The notes: generated by a model not told the origin, from the sequence alone. 64,000 nucleotides of DNA from Ricordea florida (GCA_949710005.1 OX453281.1:17016379-17080378); one strand, 5' to 3'. Shown: positions 49,752 to 61,420, counted from the first letter of the stretch. Made by a program: numbers and translations.

Positions 49752-51360
49752 TGGCGCGTTTATACTGTCAAAATCCAACATCACAAATCGAGAGTCATCA
49801 TTCCAAAATGACCACCATAGCTCCAATTCAATCAACAAACCTTTTCTAAATCGAATGCCATTTTCTCGTAACAGATGGGTTAATTCGATCAGCTACTTTT
49901 CAAATTGACCAGTTTCCTTCTAAATCGAGCAAATTACATCGTTCACATTAAATCGATTAGGTTAATTCGATCAGACACTCTTCAAATTGATTCGATACCT
50001 TCCAAATCGATCAGTTTCCTTCTAAATCGATCACCATACCCAAGATGCTTTGCTGGTATACTGTATCCGCTGACAAAACACTACCGCGGGCTCTTCAGTT
50101 TACAAGTGGAGCGACCGTCAAAGGACATTAGAGGTAAAGTCTGAGTGTAATTATACTTTAATGTAGGTACCTAGAATATGATTTATTCATGAAAGTGGCG
50201 CATGTTTCTTTGGAGGTCTTATTGTGTAATATCTCCAACGCATCGAATGCTCTTAAACTCGGATAAAACGGACACAAACAATCGCAAATCACTTGTGAAC
50301 TCGATCTCCTTGCCACAATAAGCTCAAATTAAGCTTACCGCGAATATAGAAAAGAAACTTCATTCGGATAACGACAGATTTTCCAAAAACGCTACCAGAG
50401 AAAGAAAAAAGTAAAGATTCCTCTACCCTTGCGATGCCATTTATGGCCTATATAGAAATAGAAATTATTATAGAAATTATTCAGCCTTTCTCTTTGGAAC
50501 AGGGTTGATTTTTCCCCAGAACTCCGCTCCCTCATCGCTTTACCTTCAAGCCACAGACGAAGTCAAGTGAGCACTTTGTGATATTCTCCAGTGTTTTTTA
50601 TATCTATATATTTTTTCTATATATATTTATTTTTTTTCTAAGCATTTTCCTCCCTTGCTCCAAATGTAAACAATGAATCGTTTACTCTAACTATCGAAAT
50701 CTTTACTTTTTTCTCTAGTAGTATTCTTAGAAATCCGTGGTTATCCGAATGAACTTTCTTTTCTATATTCGCGGTAAGCTTAATTTGAGCTTATTGTGGC
50801 AAGGAGATCGAGTTCACAAGTGATTTGCGATTGTTTGTGTCCGTTTTATCCGAGTTTAAGAGCATTCGATGCGTTGGAGATATTACACATTAAGACCTCT
50901 AAAGAAATATGCGCCACTTTCATGAATAAATCATATTCTAGGTACATATATTAAAGTATAATTACACTCAGACTTTACCTCTGCTTTGTCTTTGACGGTC
51001 GCTCCACTTGTAAACTGAAGAGCCCGCGTAGTGTTTTGTCAGCGGATACAGTATACCAGCAAAGCATCTTGGGTATGGTGATCGATTTAGAAGGAAACTG
51101 ATCGATTTGGAAGGTATCGAATCAATTTGAAGAGTGTCTGATCGAATTAACCTAATCGATTTAATGTGAACGATGTAATTTGCTCGATTTAGAAGGAAAC
51201 TGGTCAATTTAAAAAATAGCCGATCGAATTAACCCATCTCTTACGAGAAAATGGCATTCGATTTAGAAAAGGTTTGTTGATTGAATTGGAGCTATGGTGG
51301 TCATTTTGGAATGATGACTCTCGATTTGTGATGTTGGATTTTGACAGTATAAACGCGCCA
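49752..51360 (+). mobile_element. 1.6-kb palindromic element, about 620-bp inverted arms, TA flanks
   Basis: The ends are TGGCGCGTTTATACTGTCAA on the left and the reverse complement on the right, each next to TA. The left arm (49752 to about 50375) matches the right arm (about 50737-51360) nearly throughout, including mirrored short ORFs with no support as genes. The central 360 bp is unique. The arms contain many AAATCGATC-type motifs. Non-autonomous. Confidence 0.85.
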
Positions 51361-51634
51361 TAGTTATGGGGCTCCGCTCTGCGGCTCTTAGAGCCGCTGT
51401 GGAGTATGGCGCGCCAAAGCAGACAAAAATACTTACGCGCTAAAATATAATACTTATTTTGTGAAATATACGACTTGTGGTGAAAATATAATACTTAGTT
51501 TGTGAAATATACGACTTGTGGTGAAAATATAATACTTTATTGACGCCAGCGGTTTGTGGTCAGCGGCGTATGGCAGGGCGCATGCAAAGTAGGTCTTTTT
51601 TCGCGCCAAATTCCTTACTTGTCGTCCTCTCAAA

Positions 51635-52206
51635 GTGGAGTTTCAAACTATGGCAGATCCTATTTTGAACAAGCTTATAGAAGTTGTTCAAAATTTAGCT
51701 GAAAACAGATCTGGGGCATCGCCAGCTTCGACGAGGCCTCAAAATGATATAACCAAGGTTGAAGACACAATGAAAGCACTATATCCAAGCACTAAAGGAA
51801 GATCCAATCCCTTCAACCCTAACACGAGCTACTGTAAACCCAAAACATCGAAGCACCGTAGTGCCTCTACATCAAGCGTTCCTTCGAAGAAAAAGTCATC
51901 GGAACGTATAGCTTGTAAAGCTGTACTTAAAGATTTTATTCTTCTTCCGAGTCCAAGCATAGAAAATGTTCCATAAGGGCAATTCCGCGAATACCTATAC
52001 GGCGAGGGCTTCGCTGAGTCAGGTGTGACCCTGTCAGAAGAGATGGACGAGAACGAAGTACGAGAGATGTTGAACAAGTTGTTCAAAAACAAGCTTCACA
52101 TGTCACCTGTGTCCAAAATCAAGTTTTGTGCGGGCAAGAGGCAATAAGATCATAGATGTTAACAATGGGCCGTTTACAGCTTTACAAGCTGTACGTTCTG
52201 ATGACT
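51635..52206 (+). pseudogene. Captured gene fragment, N-terminal domain seen in G2E3/HECT-like cnidarian ORFs
   Basis: An ORF of 113 codons starts MEFQTMADPILNKLIEVVQN, is Ser/Lys-rich, and reads KAVLKDFILLPSPSIENVP up to a TAA at 51974. The same frame continues FREYLYGEGFAESGVTLSEE and VREMLNKLFKNKL to a second stop near 52146. A frameshift then reads IIDVNNGPFTALQAVRSDDF. The pattern 'KDxxLLPSP...VP..R..LY..GF' is one that I associate with G2E3/HECT-like proteins in cnidarians; certainty is limited. It is truncated by the LINE. Confidence 0.4.
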
Positions 52207-54547
52207 TTACTTGATGTTACAAGTTACATGCCAAGATGAGAAGACCAGATAATGTTCAGAGGAAAGTCTACTGTTACAAAAGGGCTGATTTTCAAGGTCT
52301 AAAAAATTCATTACAGTCTATATCATGGGATTCTGTGGTTTCTGACACCTGTATTGATACAAGTCTGGATAAGTTTCTAGACATTGTACATTTTGTTGTG
52401 GCTCAACACATACCACAGAAAACACTCAAGCGGCGCTCAAGACCTCCCTGGATTAACAATGATATTATGAAACTTGTTAGAAAGAAGAAGATACTTTGGA
52501 AGCGTTTGAAGTCCAGTGGCTCTCAGGATTTGTTCATGAAGTTTAAGGAACTTAGAAAGAAAACAAAGAGACTAATTAATTTTAGTTACTCTCGATACCT
52601 TAAATCTTTATCGGAGAAGCTTCAGGATAACCCCAAGCATTTCTGGTCCTTCTACTCCATGAAATCAAAAGCCAAGAGAATCCCGGAGACTGTTACCTAT
52701 GGCAATTCACAATCAACTGATTTGACCTCTAAAGTGGAACTATTTGGGAAGTTTTTCCAATCTATTTATTCCAAATCTTCGTTGGATGTGAACTTGTCAT
52801 CTCCAGATGTTGTAAATCCTTATTTATTATTGAATGTTACAACTTCTGCCCCGGAAGTGCAAGAAATCTTGAGTAATCTTGATATAAATAAAGCTCCTGG
52901 CGTGGATAATCTACCAGCCCGAATTCTTAGAGCCTGTGCATATGAACTTTCTGTACCTTTGACTCACTTGTTTAATTCTTCATTAAAGTCTGGTGTAATG
53001 CCTATCTTATGGAAGTCTGCTAACATCACTCCTGTTCACAAGGGTGATAACAGGGAACTTGTGGAAAATTATAGATCAATTTCTCTGCTACCCATTTCTG
53101 CTAAATGTTTGGAGCGTATTGTGTATAATGCCATCTACTCACACGTTTCATCCTATCTAAGCGAATGGCAGCATGGTTTTGTCAAGGGAAGGTCATGTGA
53201 GACTCAATTGGTCCTTACCCACCATCAATGGGCCAGGGTGCTGGATGAGGGTCGTCAAGTAGATGTGGCCTTTTTGGACTTCTCCAAAGCCTTTGATAGG
53301 GTTAGTCATCCAGTCCTACTGAAAAAGCTTTGTGGCTTCGGAATCTCTGGCTCTATCTTACAATGGTGTGAAAGCTATTTAAGCAAACGACGGCAAAGAG
53401 TGGTCTTGGAAGGTGTTTCGTCATCTTGGGTAGGAGTTTCTTCTGGCGTCCCACAAGGCTCTCTCTTAGGTCCACTGTTTTTTGTCATATTCATATGCGA
53501 TCTCCCAGATGTTGTACTTCCAGGAAATACCATCGCCCTCTACGCAGATGACTGTAAAAGTTTCAGGATCATTGACTCTGCCTCAGATCAAAACATGTTT
53601 CAGGAGGATTTGGATAATCTTCATCAATGGAGCCTATGCAATTTTATGGATTTTAATGTAAAGAAATGTAAAATAATGAGAATTACGAAGAAGAAACAGC
53701 CTTTTATTTCAAATTTCCATTTAGATAACTCACTTTTGGAGGAAGTCAGTGAATTCCGAGATCTAGGAATAACCACTGATCAGCACCTGCGTTGGAATTT
53801 GCACATCGACAAAGTTGTAGCCAAAGCAAACAGGATGTTAGGATTAATTAAAAGAACTTGCAGAGATTTTGATGATCATAAGACTTTAAGAACTCTCTAC
53901 TGTGCTCTTGTACGATCCAACTTAGAATACTGTTCTCCAATTTGGTCCCCTTACACCACAAAAGGCATTGAAAAGTTGGAGAGGGTTCAAAGAAGGGCAA
54001 CTAAATTTATTTTAAAGACTGAGGACACCTATGCTTGCCGTCTGAATAAACTAAATTTGTTATCATTGGAAAAGAGGCGATTGTTAGCAGATGTTACTTT
54101 TTTATATAAAGCTCTTAATGGGATTATTGACATCAATGTTGAACCTTATGTGGATTTTTATAAGGAAACTGATCACTATTCTTTTAGACATAATGATAAG
54201 TTAACTCTGAAGATGAGATATGCAAGAACGAACGTCCTTAAATTTTCTTTTTTCCATAGAGTAGTGGGAACATGGAATTCGCTTCCCTTTTTCATTCGTG
54301 AGGCAACAAGTGTGAACTCCTTTAAGGCATTAGTTAAAAGGTTTTTTATGGATCAGCATAATCTTTGAACGGACTTCTTGTTTACTTATTTATTACTATT
54401 TTAATTTCGCTTTCATTTGTATTTTTTATGTTAGTACCTTAGGTGATCTGCTTTAATATGGGGTCCTTGACTCTTTTGCATTTCATCCTTTGGCTTTTGT
54501 TTTCTTTCTTAAGCCATAAATTGTAATAAATAAATAAATAAATAAAA
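52207..54547 (+). mobile_element. 5'-truncated CR1/jockey-group LINE with 7-bp target duplication
   Basis: GATGACT occurs at 52200-52206 and again at 54548-54554, bracketing the unit. The 3' end is an (AATA)n tail (about 54524-54547). The endonuclease is absent; the 5' cut falls in the RT N-terminal region. It inserted into the older TA-flanked element. Confidence 0.85.
52236..54368 (+). CDS. LINE reverse transcriptase, 710 residues, intact frame
   Basis: Open from an internal ATG to the stop at 54368 without interruption. RT blocks in order: INKAPGVDNLPARIL, ANITPVHKGDN (motif 1/2), QHGFVKGRSCETQL, VDVAFLDFSKAFDRV (motif A), SSGVPQGSLLGPLFFVIFI (motif B), ALYADDCK (motif C), then LGITTDQHLRWNLHIDKVV and the thumb/C-terminus with VVGTWNSLPFFIREA. 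The catalytic Asp residues are present. It lacks the endonuclease, so the encoded enzyme would not mobilise itself, but the open frame shows a young copy. No promoter is expected after 5' truncation. Confidence 0.9.
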   Translation: MRRPDNVQRKVYCYKRADFQGLKNSLQSISWDSVVSDTCIDTSLDKFLDIVHFVVAQHIPQKTLKRRSRPPWINNDIMKLVRKKKILWKRLKSSGSQDLFMKFKELRKKTKRLINFSYSRYLKSLSEKLQDNPKHFWSFYSMKSKAKRIPETVTYGNSQSTDLTSKVELFGKFFQSIYSKSSLDVNLSSPDVVNPYLLLNVTTSAPEVQEILSNLDINKAPGVDNLPARILRACAYELSVPLTHLFNSSLKSGVMPILWKSANITPVHKGDNRELVENYRSISLLPISAKCLERIVYNAIYSHVSSYLSEWQHGFVKGRSCETQLVLTHHQWARVLDEGRQVDVAFLDFSKAFDRVSHPVLLKKLCGFGISGSILQWCESYLSKRRQRVVLEGVSSSWVGVSSGVPQGSLLGPLFFVIFICDLPDVVLPGNTIALYADDCKSFRIIDSASDQNMFQEDLDNLHQWSLCNFMDFNVKKCKIMRITKKKQPFISNFHLDNSLLEEVSEFRDLGITTDQHLRWNLHIDKVVAKANRMLGLIKRTCRDFDDHKTLRTLYCALVRSNLEYCSPIWSPYTTKGIEKLERVQRRATKFILKTEDTYACRLNKLNLLSLEKRRLLADVTFLYKALNGIIDINVEPYVDFYKETDHYSFRHNDKLTLKMRYARTNVLKFSFFHRVVGTWNSLPFFIREATSVNSFKALVKRFFMDQHNL

Positions 54548-54609
54548 GATGACTGACCTACTTTGCATGCGCCCTGCCATATGCCGCTGACCACAAATCG
54601 CTGGCGTCA

Positions 54610-54875
54610 ATAAAGTATTACATTTTCACCACAAGTCGTATATTTCACAAAATAAGTATTATATTTTCGCCACAAGTCGTATATTTCACAAAATAAGTAT
54701 TATATTTTCACCACAAGTCGTATATTTCACAAAATAAGTATTATATTTTCACCACAAGTCGTATATTTCACAAACTAAGTATTATATTTTCACCACAAGT
54801 CGTATATTTCACCAAATAAGTATTATATTTTCACCACAAGTCGTATATTTCACAAAATAAGTATTATATTTTAGC
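54610..54875 (+). repeat. 41-bp tandem repeat in the right terminal region (6 units)
   Basis: Units ATTTTCACCACAAGTCGTAT, ATTTCACAAAATAAGTATTAT in series. Two inverted units lie at about 51448-51530. Copy number thus differs between the two ends of one element. Confidence 0.9.
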
Positions 54876-54985
54876 GCGTAAGTATTTTTGTCTGCTTTGG
54901 CGCGCCATAGTGGAGCTCCGCTAAAACTAAGCAAATCCCATGATTCTCTACGAAGGCTGCAGCATTCGGTTGGACTGGGGCTAAA

Positions 54986-56476
54986 TTGTTTTACAAGATG
55001 GCGGACGGGGATTCTTCAAGAAACTGGCAGTTGTTCTTTAACTCTCTGCTTTCCATAATTGATGACTGCGAGAGTGTGGGACGTACATCTCTGCCCGGAT
55101 CTTTGGAGAGGAAAATGCTTGGAATGCGTTTAGAACAGGCTGTCCATGCCTTACAGCAAATTTTGTCCCTAACTGTTGATCAAGGTGATACAGAGAGTGA
55201 AGCATTCCTTTATGAGCTGCTGCGAAATTATCAGCTACTTCAGATTGAATTGAATCGTTCGGAATCCTCTACTCACTGCAGTACTCACTGCAGTATTCTT
55301 GCTCTATACACTTTGGAATCTCCGCCTGTGAGTCGCACTAATAATATTGGAAGGCCGAAATTGGAAATAAGTAAACATATGTTACTTCAATTGCGCTCTT
55401 TAGGTTTTAAGTGGAAGCAAATAAGTGACATGTTGCTTGTTTCAAGGTGGACAATACGGAGAAGGGTTGTAGAGTTTGGAATTCAAGAAACAACGTGTTT
55501 TACTGACATAACAGATGCAGAACTTGATGGCTTAGTTCAACAGTTTATGCTAGAACATGGTTCTTTGATTGGATGCGCAATGATAAGTGGGCGATTAACA
55601 TCCCTTGGACTGAGAGTCCAGCGACAGAGATTGAGAGAAAGTATTGTTCGTGTAGACCCCGCTAATGTAAGGTTAAGATGGGCTAGTGTTGTATATCACA
55701 GGGCCTACCCTGTGTCTGGACCAAATAGTTTGTGGCATCTTGATGGACATCATAGTCTTGTTAATTGGGTATTTGTGGTTCATGGTGCTATTGATAGGTT
55801 TTCTAGGTATATTTTATTTCTCCAGTGTTCTACCAACAACAAGAGCGACACTGTGAGGCAGCTTTTTCTGTGTGCCACAAATAACTTTGGATGGCTATCC
55901 AGAGTGAGAACTGATTGTGGAGGAAAGAATGTTTGGGTGTGGGAGCTGATGGAGGAGTATAGAGGTCCAAACAGGGGAAGTTACCTGGCAGGATCATCAG
56001 TACACAATCAGCGCATAGAATGGTTGTGGCGAGATGTTTTTTGTATGGTTTGCCACATATATTACTATACATTTCAGGCAATGGAAAAACAGGTAATTCT
56101 AAACAGAAGTGAAGACATACATCTCTTTTTTATCCACTATGTCTTCTGCCCAAGAGTAAAAAGAGCTCTTGAAAGTCTGACCTCCTAATGGAACAATCAT
56201 CCAATCAGAACAGAATGAAAAGGGTCACCAATTCAGATGTGGACAAATGGTATGCTGGTCATGAGGAACCATGAATTAGTTGGTGTGGCAGATGTTGTAG
56301 GTGATGCAGATTTAGGGTATCTGGAATGGTTTGGATATGATCCTCAAGCACCACCTCCAGATGATGATGGACTGTCTACTGTTGAAGTTGAAGACATCAC
56401 TATTGACTTGCCTGACAATGCAATGCAACAGCTGAGAAATGAGGTTAATCCCTGGAATTTTCTGATATTTTTTTAG
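54986..56476 (+). pseudogene. DDE integrase-core protein with HTH, two nonsense mutations
   Basis: An ATG in good context (AAGATGGCGGACGG) opens 400 codons. After a helical N-terminus comes a helix-turn-helix (GRPKLEISKHMLLQLRSLGF, KWKQISDMLLVSRWTIRRRV). The integrase core follows: WHLDGHHSLV (Asp 1), RVRTDCGGKN (Asp 2) and VHNQRIEWLWRDV (Glu), with about 34 residues between Asp 2 and Glu. TAA at 56186-56188 and a TGA near 56217 interrupt a frame that otherwise continues to 56476 with MWTNGMLVMRNHEL and DDDGLSTVEVEDI. Such integrase-core genes are multicopy in cnidarians and fish. Two point mutations, no frameshift, so decay is recent. Confidence 0.75.
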
Positions 56477-56830
56477 CATTTCACCTGCTTTCCTTGTTGT
56501 ACACATCATGCTGTAGCAAGCTAAGTGAATTAGAAACAACATAAATAAGCTAGCTAGCGATCTACGGAATGGATGTTCAGAAGCAAGGTTACCACAGATT
56601 GTGGTGTTTAAACCCTGTTGAAAACATGTTTTTTTTTGTAGAGCTCAACTTCACTGAAAAAATTTTATTTTAAAAAATAACTAACTCTAAAAAATATATA
56701 AAGTGTTTCATAAGGTGGTCATGTTTAAGCATTACCGGTACCCAGAAATGAAGGCTCCACAACACAAACTTTAACAAAGGTTTAGAAACATGTTTACAGT
56801 CTGTTCTTCCAGATTATTCTGTAACTGTAA

Positions 56831-58765
56831 ATGTATAGAAAAATAGCCATACAAAGTCAGATAGGAATGAAATTTTCGATATTGCACAAGGTGAAAATAA
56901 ACATCCAGTTTCATTCATGGCTGGCAAACATTAATTGTGAAGAACTGGCATTTCCAGTGTTATTTCCAAATGGCAAATTTGGATACACTGTAGAGAGATT
57001 GGTTAATTTACACCTTCAAATTTTTTCAATGCACGTCTAATTTACAATATAGTGGCAGCTTTGCAATGAATCCTGAATATTTGTTCTTTGCACAGTTTAT
57101 TATAGAACAGAAGAAAGTATCAGACGACATCAACGCATAGCTCTCTCAAAACTTCATGGGCAGTCCCTTAACTTACAGCATCAGATTTAAGATCCAATAT
57201 ACAAAGGTTACAAAATCTTGTTTTCCAAGACCAGCTGGCCTATCTATTTCTGAGACATGTTCCAGGCTCACCACCCTATTGGCAAAAGTTTATGTATGAA
57301 GTTGTAGCCATGGTGAAACAGCTTGGCATTCCTACTTGGTTTATGACACATATTTGTCTTGTGCGGACCTCAGATGGATTGAGCTGTTCAAATTATTGGT
57401 AGAACACAGGGCCTTAATTTAACTGATGCCCAAGTCGATGCATTGTCTTATATGAAAGGTGCTCTGTGTTGAACTTAAATCCTGTTGTTGCTACTATACA
57501 CTTTCAGTACAGGGTTGAAACATTCTTTACTGAGGTACTTCTTACACAAGCAAATCCTATTGGCAAAATAGTACGATATGCTTTATGCATTGAATTTAAA
57601 ACGAGAGGCTCACCTCATCTACATGAATTGATATGGACAAGTGCATGATTGTCCAAAGCTAACACATGAAATCAAACACGACTATGCAGATTTCATAGAT
57701 AGCCATGTCCAAGCGTATCAGTGCCAGATACAGGAGCAGACCCTGAATTATGACTTGGTTGCAATGTATCAAAGGCATAATCACTCAAAAACATGTAGAA
57801 AATACTGTAATGTTCCATGCAGATTTCATTTTGGCCAATTTCTCACAAGAAGAACAATTGTAGCAGAACCACTGTCAGAAGAATTAGATGAAGAGATGAA
57901 ATGCAACATATATGTTAGCGACAGAAGAAACAAAATTCTTACTTTAGTCAAAGAGCAAACAGACAAAGTGTTGCATCCAAATAACCCACAATATGATCCA
58001 AGTAAAACAGAGAAACAATTTTTGAGTTCCCTGGGTATAACTGAAGAACAATATTACTGGGCTTTTCCAGTAACTCACGACTCTGACTTTGATCTCCACC
58101 TAAAAAAGGCCACTTGATAGCCATTATATCAACAGCTATTTTGTTGCTGGGGTAAAAGGTTTCAGAGCTAATGTTGACTTACAGCCTGTTTTTAATCATA
58201 ATTTAATGTGTAACCTACGTTTGCTCATACTTCATAAAGGATGAAACAGAATGTTCACAAGCTATTGCCTGTTAGGGGCATTTTAAGAAACATATGGGCA
58301 GCCTTTCTCTTCACAAGAGAAGTGAGTTCACAAGAATATGTATACAGATTAATGCCTGAACTTTAGTTAAGAAACGTTTTCCCAAAAACAGTCTTTGTGA
58401 GCAATGATTTGCCACAGAAAAGAGTTTGAGTTACAAAACGTCAGCAGGAACTGTAGATGATGAAAGCAGAGATATTTACAAAACAAATAATAGTTATAAT
58501 AGAGCGCTACAGTATCAGACCAAATTCAAACACTACCATTGATAACCTGTGTCTGGCTGAATTTGCTGCATGCTATTACAAAAAATACAACATTGATCCC
58601 ACAAGAAATGATGCACAACCAGAAATTCTTACAGATGATCTAACAGAATTGCATGTTCAATCTACCACAAATACTGATGTCATCAGCTTGTTACCTCCCA
58701 AAAGTAAATTGCTTAACACTAATGAAGTCATAAAATGCAGGGAAACTAAGGGCCTGATTACGTGA
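56831..58765 (+). pseudogene. Helitron Rep/helicase, N-terminal part, heavily decayed
   Basis: Successive open pieces match the order of Helitron proteins: ANINCEELAFPVLFPNGKFG (56930), RHVPGSPPYWQKFMYEVVAM and KQLGIPTWFMTHI (57260-57350), NPVVATIHFQYRVETFF, YALCIEFKTRGSPHLHELIW (the His-x-His of the HUH replicase region, about 57570-57640), CRKYCNVPCRFHFGQFLTRR (57790) and SYFIKDETECSQA (58235). Frameshifts and stops separate them. The two-Tyr region and helicase are not seen before 58765. The copy is on the same strand as the integrase pseudogene but unrelated. Confidence 0.75.
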
Positions 58766-59189
58766 GCCGGGCTGGCCCGGTTTGCCGAGGTGACTTATTA
58801 GCCGAGGCAGCCAGAGGCGAGCTGAACTTTGGCGCGAACGTCTTTGGCAGGAAGTAGTTTATTTAAAAATAGCTCCTTCAAGTAGAATGCGTCGAATGAT
58901 TGTCATCACCTTTCTACAGCATCTGACTGCATTGTTTTCCGTTTCAATGCAGTTTCATGGATTGCTCTATCTTTATATGTTGTATAGAAAGCGGAACATA
59001 AATTTGATGGTGGTCCACTTTGCTCGAAAGAGAAATCTATTCGTGCAGAAGTGCAAGCAGTTAAAAATTCGACAGCTCCATGTTTGCGACAGAGCACCAA
59101 TGCGCATGAGTTTTATAAAGTACCCGATGTCCAGCCTCGTCCTATTGCTGGCCCAGCAAGCCGGGCTGGCACGGTGAACGCGATTACAT

Positions 59190-59495
59190 GGAAAATTTTC
59201 AGCCCGGTTAGCCATGACCTCTGCGATACCGGAGCAGTGCTCTACCAACTGAGCTATCAAGACAACTGGGAGCTGGTCATATTGTGAGTTCGTAACATAC
59301 CCGTAGATGGAGAAGAATGATGCAAATGAATATATAAAAGGCCATATATTTGAACTGCGAAGTAATATGTTCTTCTCCATCTACAGGTATGTTACGAACT
59401 CACAATATGACCAGCTCCCAGTTGTCTCGATAGCTCAGTTGGGAGAGCACTGCTCTGGTATCGCAGAGGTCATGGGTTCGAATTGAATTAAGAAA
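59190..59495. mobile_element. Two SINE heads in inverted arrangement
   Basis: The left arm (59290 to about 59200, minus) and right arm (about 59365-59490, plus) both read CTCCATCTAC.GGTATGTTAC, AACTCACAATATGACCAGC, GATAGCTCAGTTGG.AGAGC (A box) and GGTATCGCAGAGGTCATGGG. The 70-bp centre is unique. The third copy at 60825 is direct. tRNA-like but without a proper anticodon stem. Confidence 0.7.
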
Positions 59496-59934
59496 CGAAT
59501 TGCAAAAGAAGGAGAAGCAGGGCAACCGACGTGGTTTGAGAAATTCACGGCGGAGTTCTATTATTGAAATAATCAAACAAGTTTACTGCAAGCCTGGGTG
59601 GGTTTGCTACAAAGCAACAAACAATACAACAACAAAAGACATATATACTGTACATGTAATGACCAAGTAACAAACACCAGTGCTTATGAAGGAATAAATT
59701 TGGTGGGTGAACTAAAACATGCTCATGAAATGAATATGGCCGAAAGGATAAAGGTGAAGATTTTAAAATTACAAATGAATATAATTATGATCATTTAATT
59801 ACTCTTAAACATGACTTTTACACACATTTAGAATGTGTTTAAGGTTCTAATTAAACAATATATATTGTAAAAGTCAGAAGATATTTTGGTTGTATTTAAT
59901 GGTCACTTAAACATACATTAAGCTTTAGCCTTAA
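59496..59934. other. No feature recognised
   Basis: AT-rich sequence with a small 66-codon open stretch at 59598 that I cannot support as a gene. Confidence 0.3.
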
Positions 59935-60698
59935 GGGGGCCGTCTAGTCAGATTTTTTGTTAATTTTCGGTCATCCAACCATTTTTTATATTTTTACTTA
60001 AAACTATAGTTTAACCCATCTACTTTAAGTTTTCGAAGTCTTTTTCACATAAATTGACCTGTGAAAGCTGATAAAAGCGATTTTCGTGATGCAATCTGCC
60101 AATGGCGATCGGTTGCCATGGAAACGGTTAAGGAAAAGTTTAAATTTGTGCCAACTTTAAGGGCATTTTTCTCAAATTTGCCTTTTTCCGGAAGTAGGCA
60201 TCTCCCCCTAACTATTTTTTGCTTAAGTATATGACCAATTGCTGTGAAATTTGGCACAGACTGCCTTTAGGATGTAAACTATGATCCTATGGAGCGAAAT
60301 TGGATTAAGTTAAATACTTGAGGAGATATCTGTTCTACACCCATATTTGGAAGGATTTGGCTGCCATGGGAACACTTATGGCCTTACCCCGAAACCGCTC
60401 CATAGGATCATAGTTCAATCCATGTTAGTTATGGATAGAAAGTGGAATTCATTTTCAATGAATTCTGCACATAACAAGTATGTGGGGCAGACGGCAACCC
60501 TCAGCTGATAAGGTCAAATTCAGGAGTTAATCATTAACTATCTTTTAACTACTTCATCTCAAATTACACCTTACTGTGTAGGTCATCCTGAAGGGATGCT
60601 CTGGTGAAAATTTCATTGTTTTCTATAAAATCGTTACAGAGCTCTGTTGTTTTAAAGATGCTTAGAACATTTCTCTGAAATTTGACTAGACTGCCCCC
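59935..60698 (+). mobile_element. 764-bp MITE with TTAA flanks
   Basis: The ends GGGGGCCGTCTAGTCAGATT and, reversed, GGGGGCAGTCTAGTCAAATT are inverted repeats. TTAA lies on both sides (59931-59934, 60699-60702), the target of Kolobok and piggyBac elements. Inside, CTATGATCCTATGGAGCG is mirrored about 110 bp later. No transposase gene. Confidence 0.8.
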
Positions 60699-60824
60699 TT
60701 AAGGGTGTTTAAGGCGGGTTTAAGTTGAAATTAAACTTACTTTTAAGTTTTTAAACCTCTAATTAGAGATTAATTTCAGTTTAAGACTGCTTAAATGTTC
60801 TTTTTCTCCTTGTGATATTCATTT

Positions 60825-60985
60825 GCATCATTCTTCTCCATCTACGGGTATGTTGCGAACTCACAATATGACCAGCACCCAGTTGCCTTGATAGCTCAGT
60901 TGGTAGAGCACTGCTCCGGTATCGCAGAGGTCATGGGTTCGAATCCCGTTCAGGCCTGAGTTTTTTTTTCAGGCTTAAATTTCAC
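60825..60985 (+). mobile_element. tRNA-derived SINE, most complete copy of the family
   Basis: Leader CATTCTTCTCCATCTACGGG and ACTCACAATATGACCAGC, then the tRNA-like part TTGATAGCTCAGTTGGTAGA and GGGTTCGAATCCCGTTCAGG, ending in CTGAGTTTTTTTTTCAGGC. A and B boxes are intact, so RNA polymerase III transcription is possible. The putative anticodon arm has a mismatch and the acceptor stem does not close, so I do not call it a tRNA gene. Confidence 0.7.
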
Positions 60986-61420
60986 CGCTGCTAAAGTTGT
61001 GTTCATAACTGCGATGATCAATTAATGTCATTACATTATCATTCCTTGGTCGAGAAAGCAAAACCGAACAACACAGAACGCAAAGAGAAACCAGCAGAAC
61101 CGACAACGTTGACGAAGATAAATTAGGGACCTTAAGTAAGGACGACGCCGACGTCAACGAGAACGACTATAAAAAACAAATTCTCATTACTACGTATACA
61201 ATGAAGTTGCAATTAGTCCACTGACACATTCTCCTTGTGAAACTCATTCCAACTGATCAGGAATTTAACTTGCATGAACGGCGTTGATGTTGGTAAGATT
61301 TCTGCACTGGCCCCTTCTTCATTATGCATGCTGTAGATATACTATTTCGTTCCTCCAAAATATGTAAAGTTAATTTGCTCGTACAATGCCCAAGACAATA
61401 CACTGTCAATGTCACTGTCA

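Larger units (their letters stand above)
51407..54907 (+). mobile_element. Second TA-flanked element with TGGCGCG ends, carrying a gene fragment and a LINE
   Basis: The ends TGGCGCGCCAAAGCAGACAA are mirrored at 54907, each next to TA. The left inverted region (to about 51596) holds 2 units and the right one (from about 54555) 6 units of a 41-bp tandem repeat (ACGACTTGTGGTGAAAATAT). Between them are a gene fragment (51635-52206) and a LINE inserted later. The shared TGGCGCG ends and TA flanks tie it to its neighbour at 49752. Confidence 0.8.

Noticed and set aside
49905-51207. Mirrored 79-residue ORFs
   Set aside because: They lie in the inverted arms of the 1.6-kb palindromic element and are rich in the repeated AAATCGATC motif.
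60884-60960. tRNA gene
   Set aside because: A and B boxes are present, but the acceptor stem does not close, the anticodon stem is mismatched, and related copies lie at 59190-59495.
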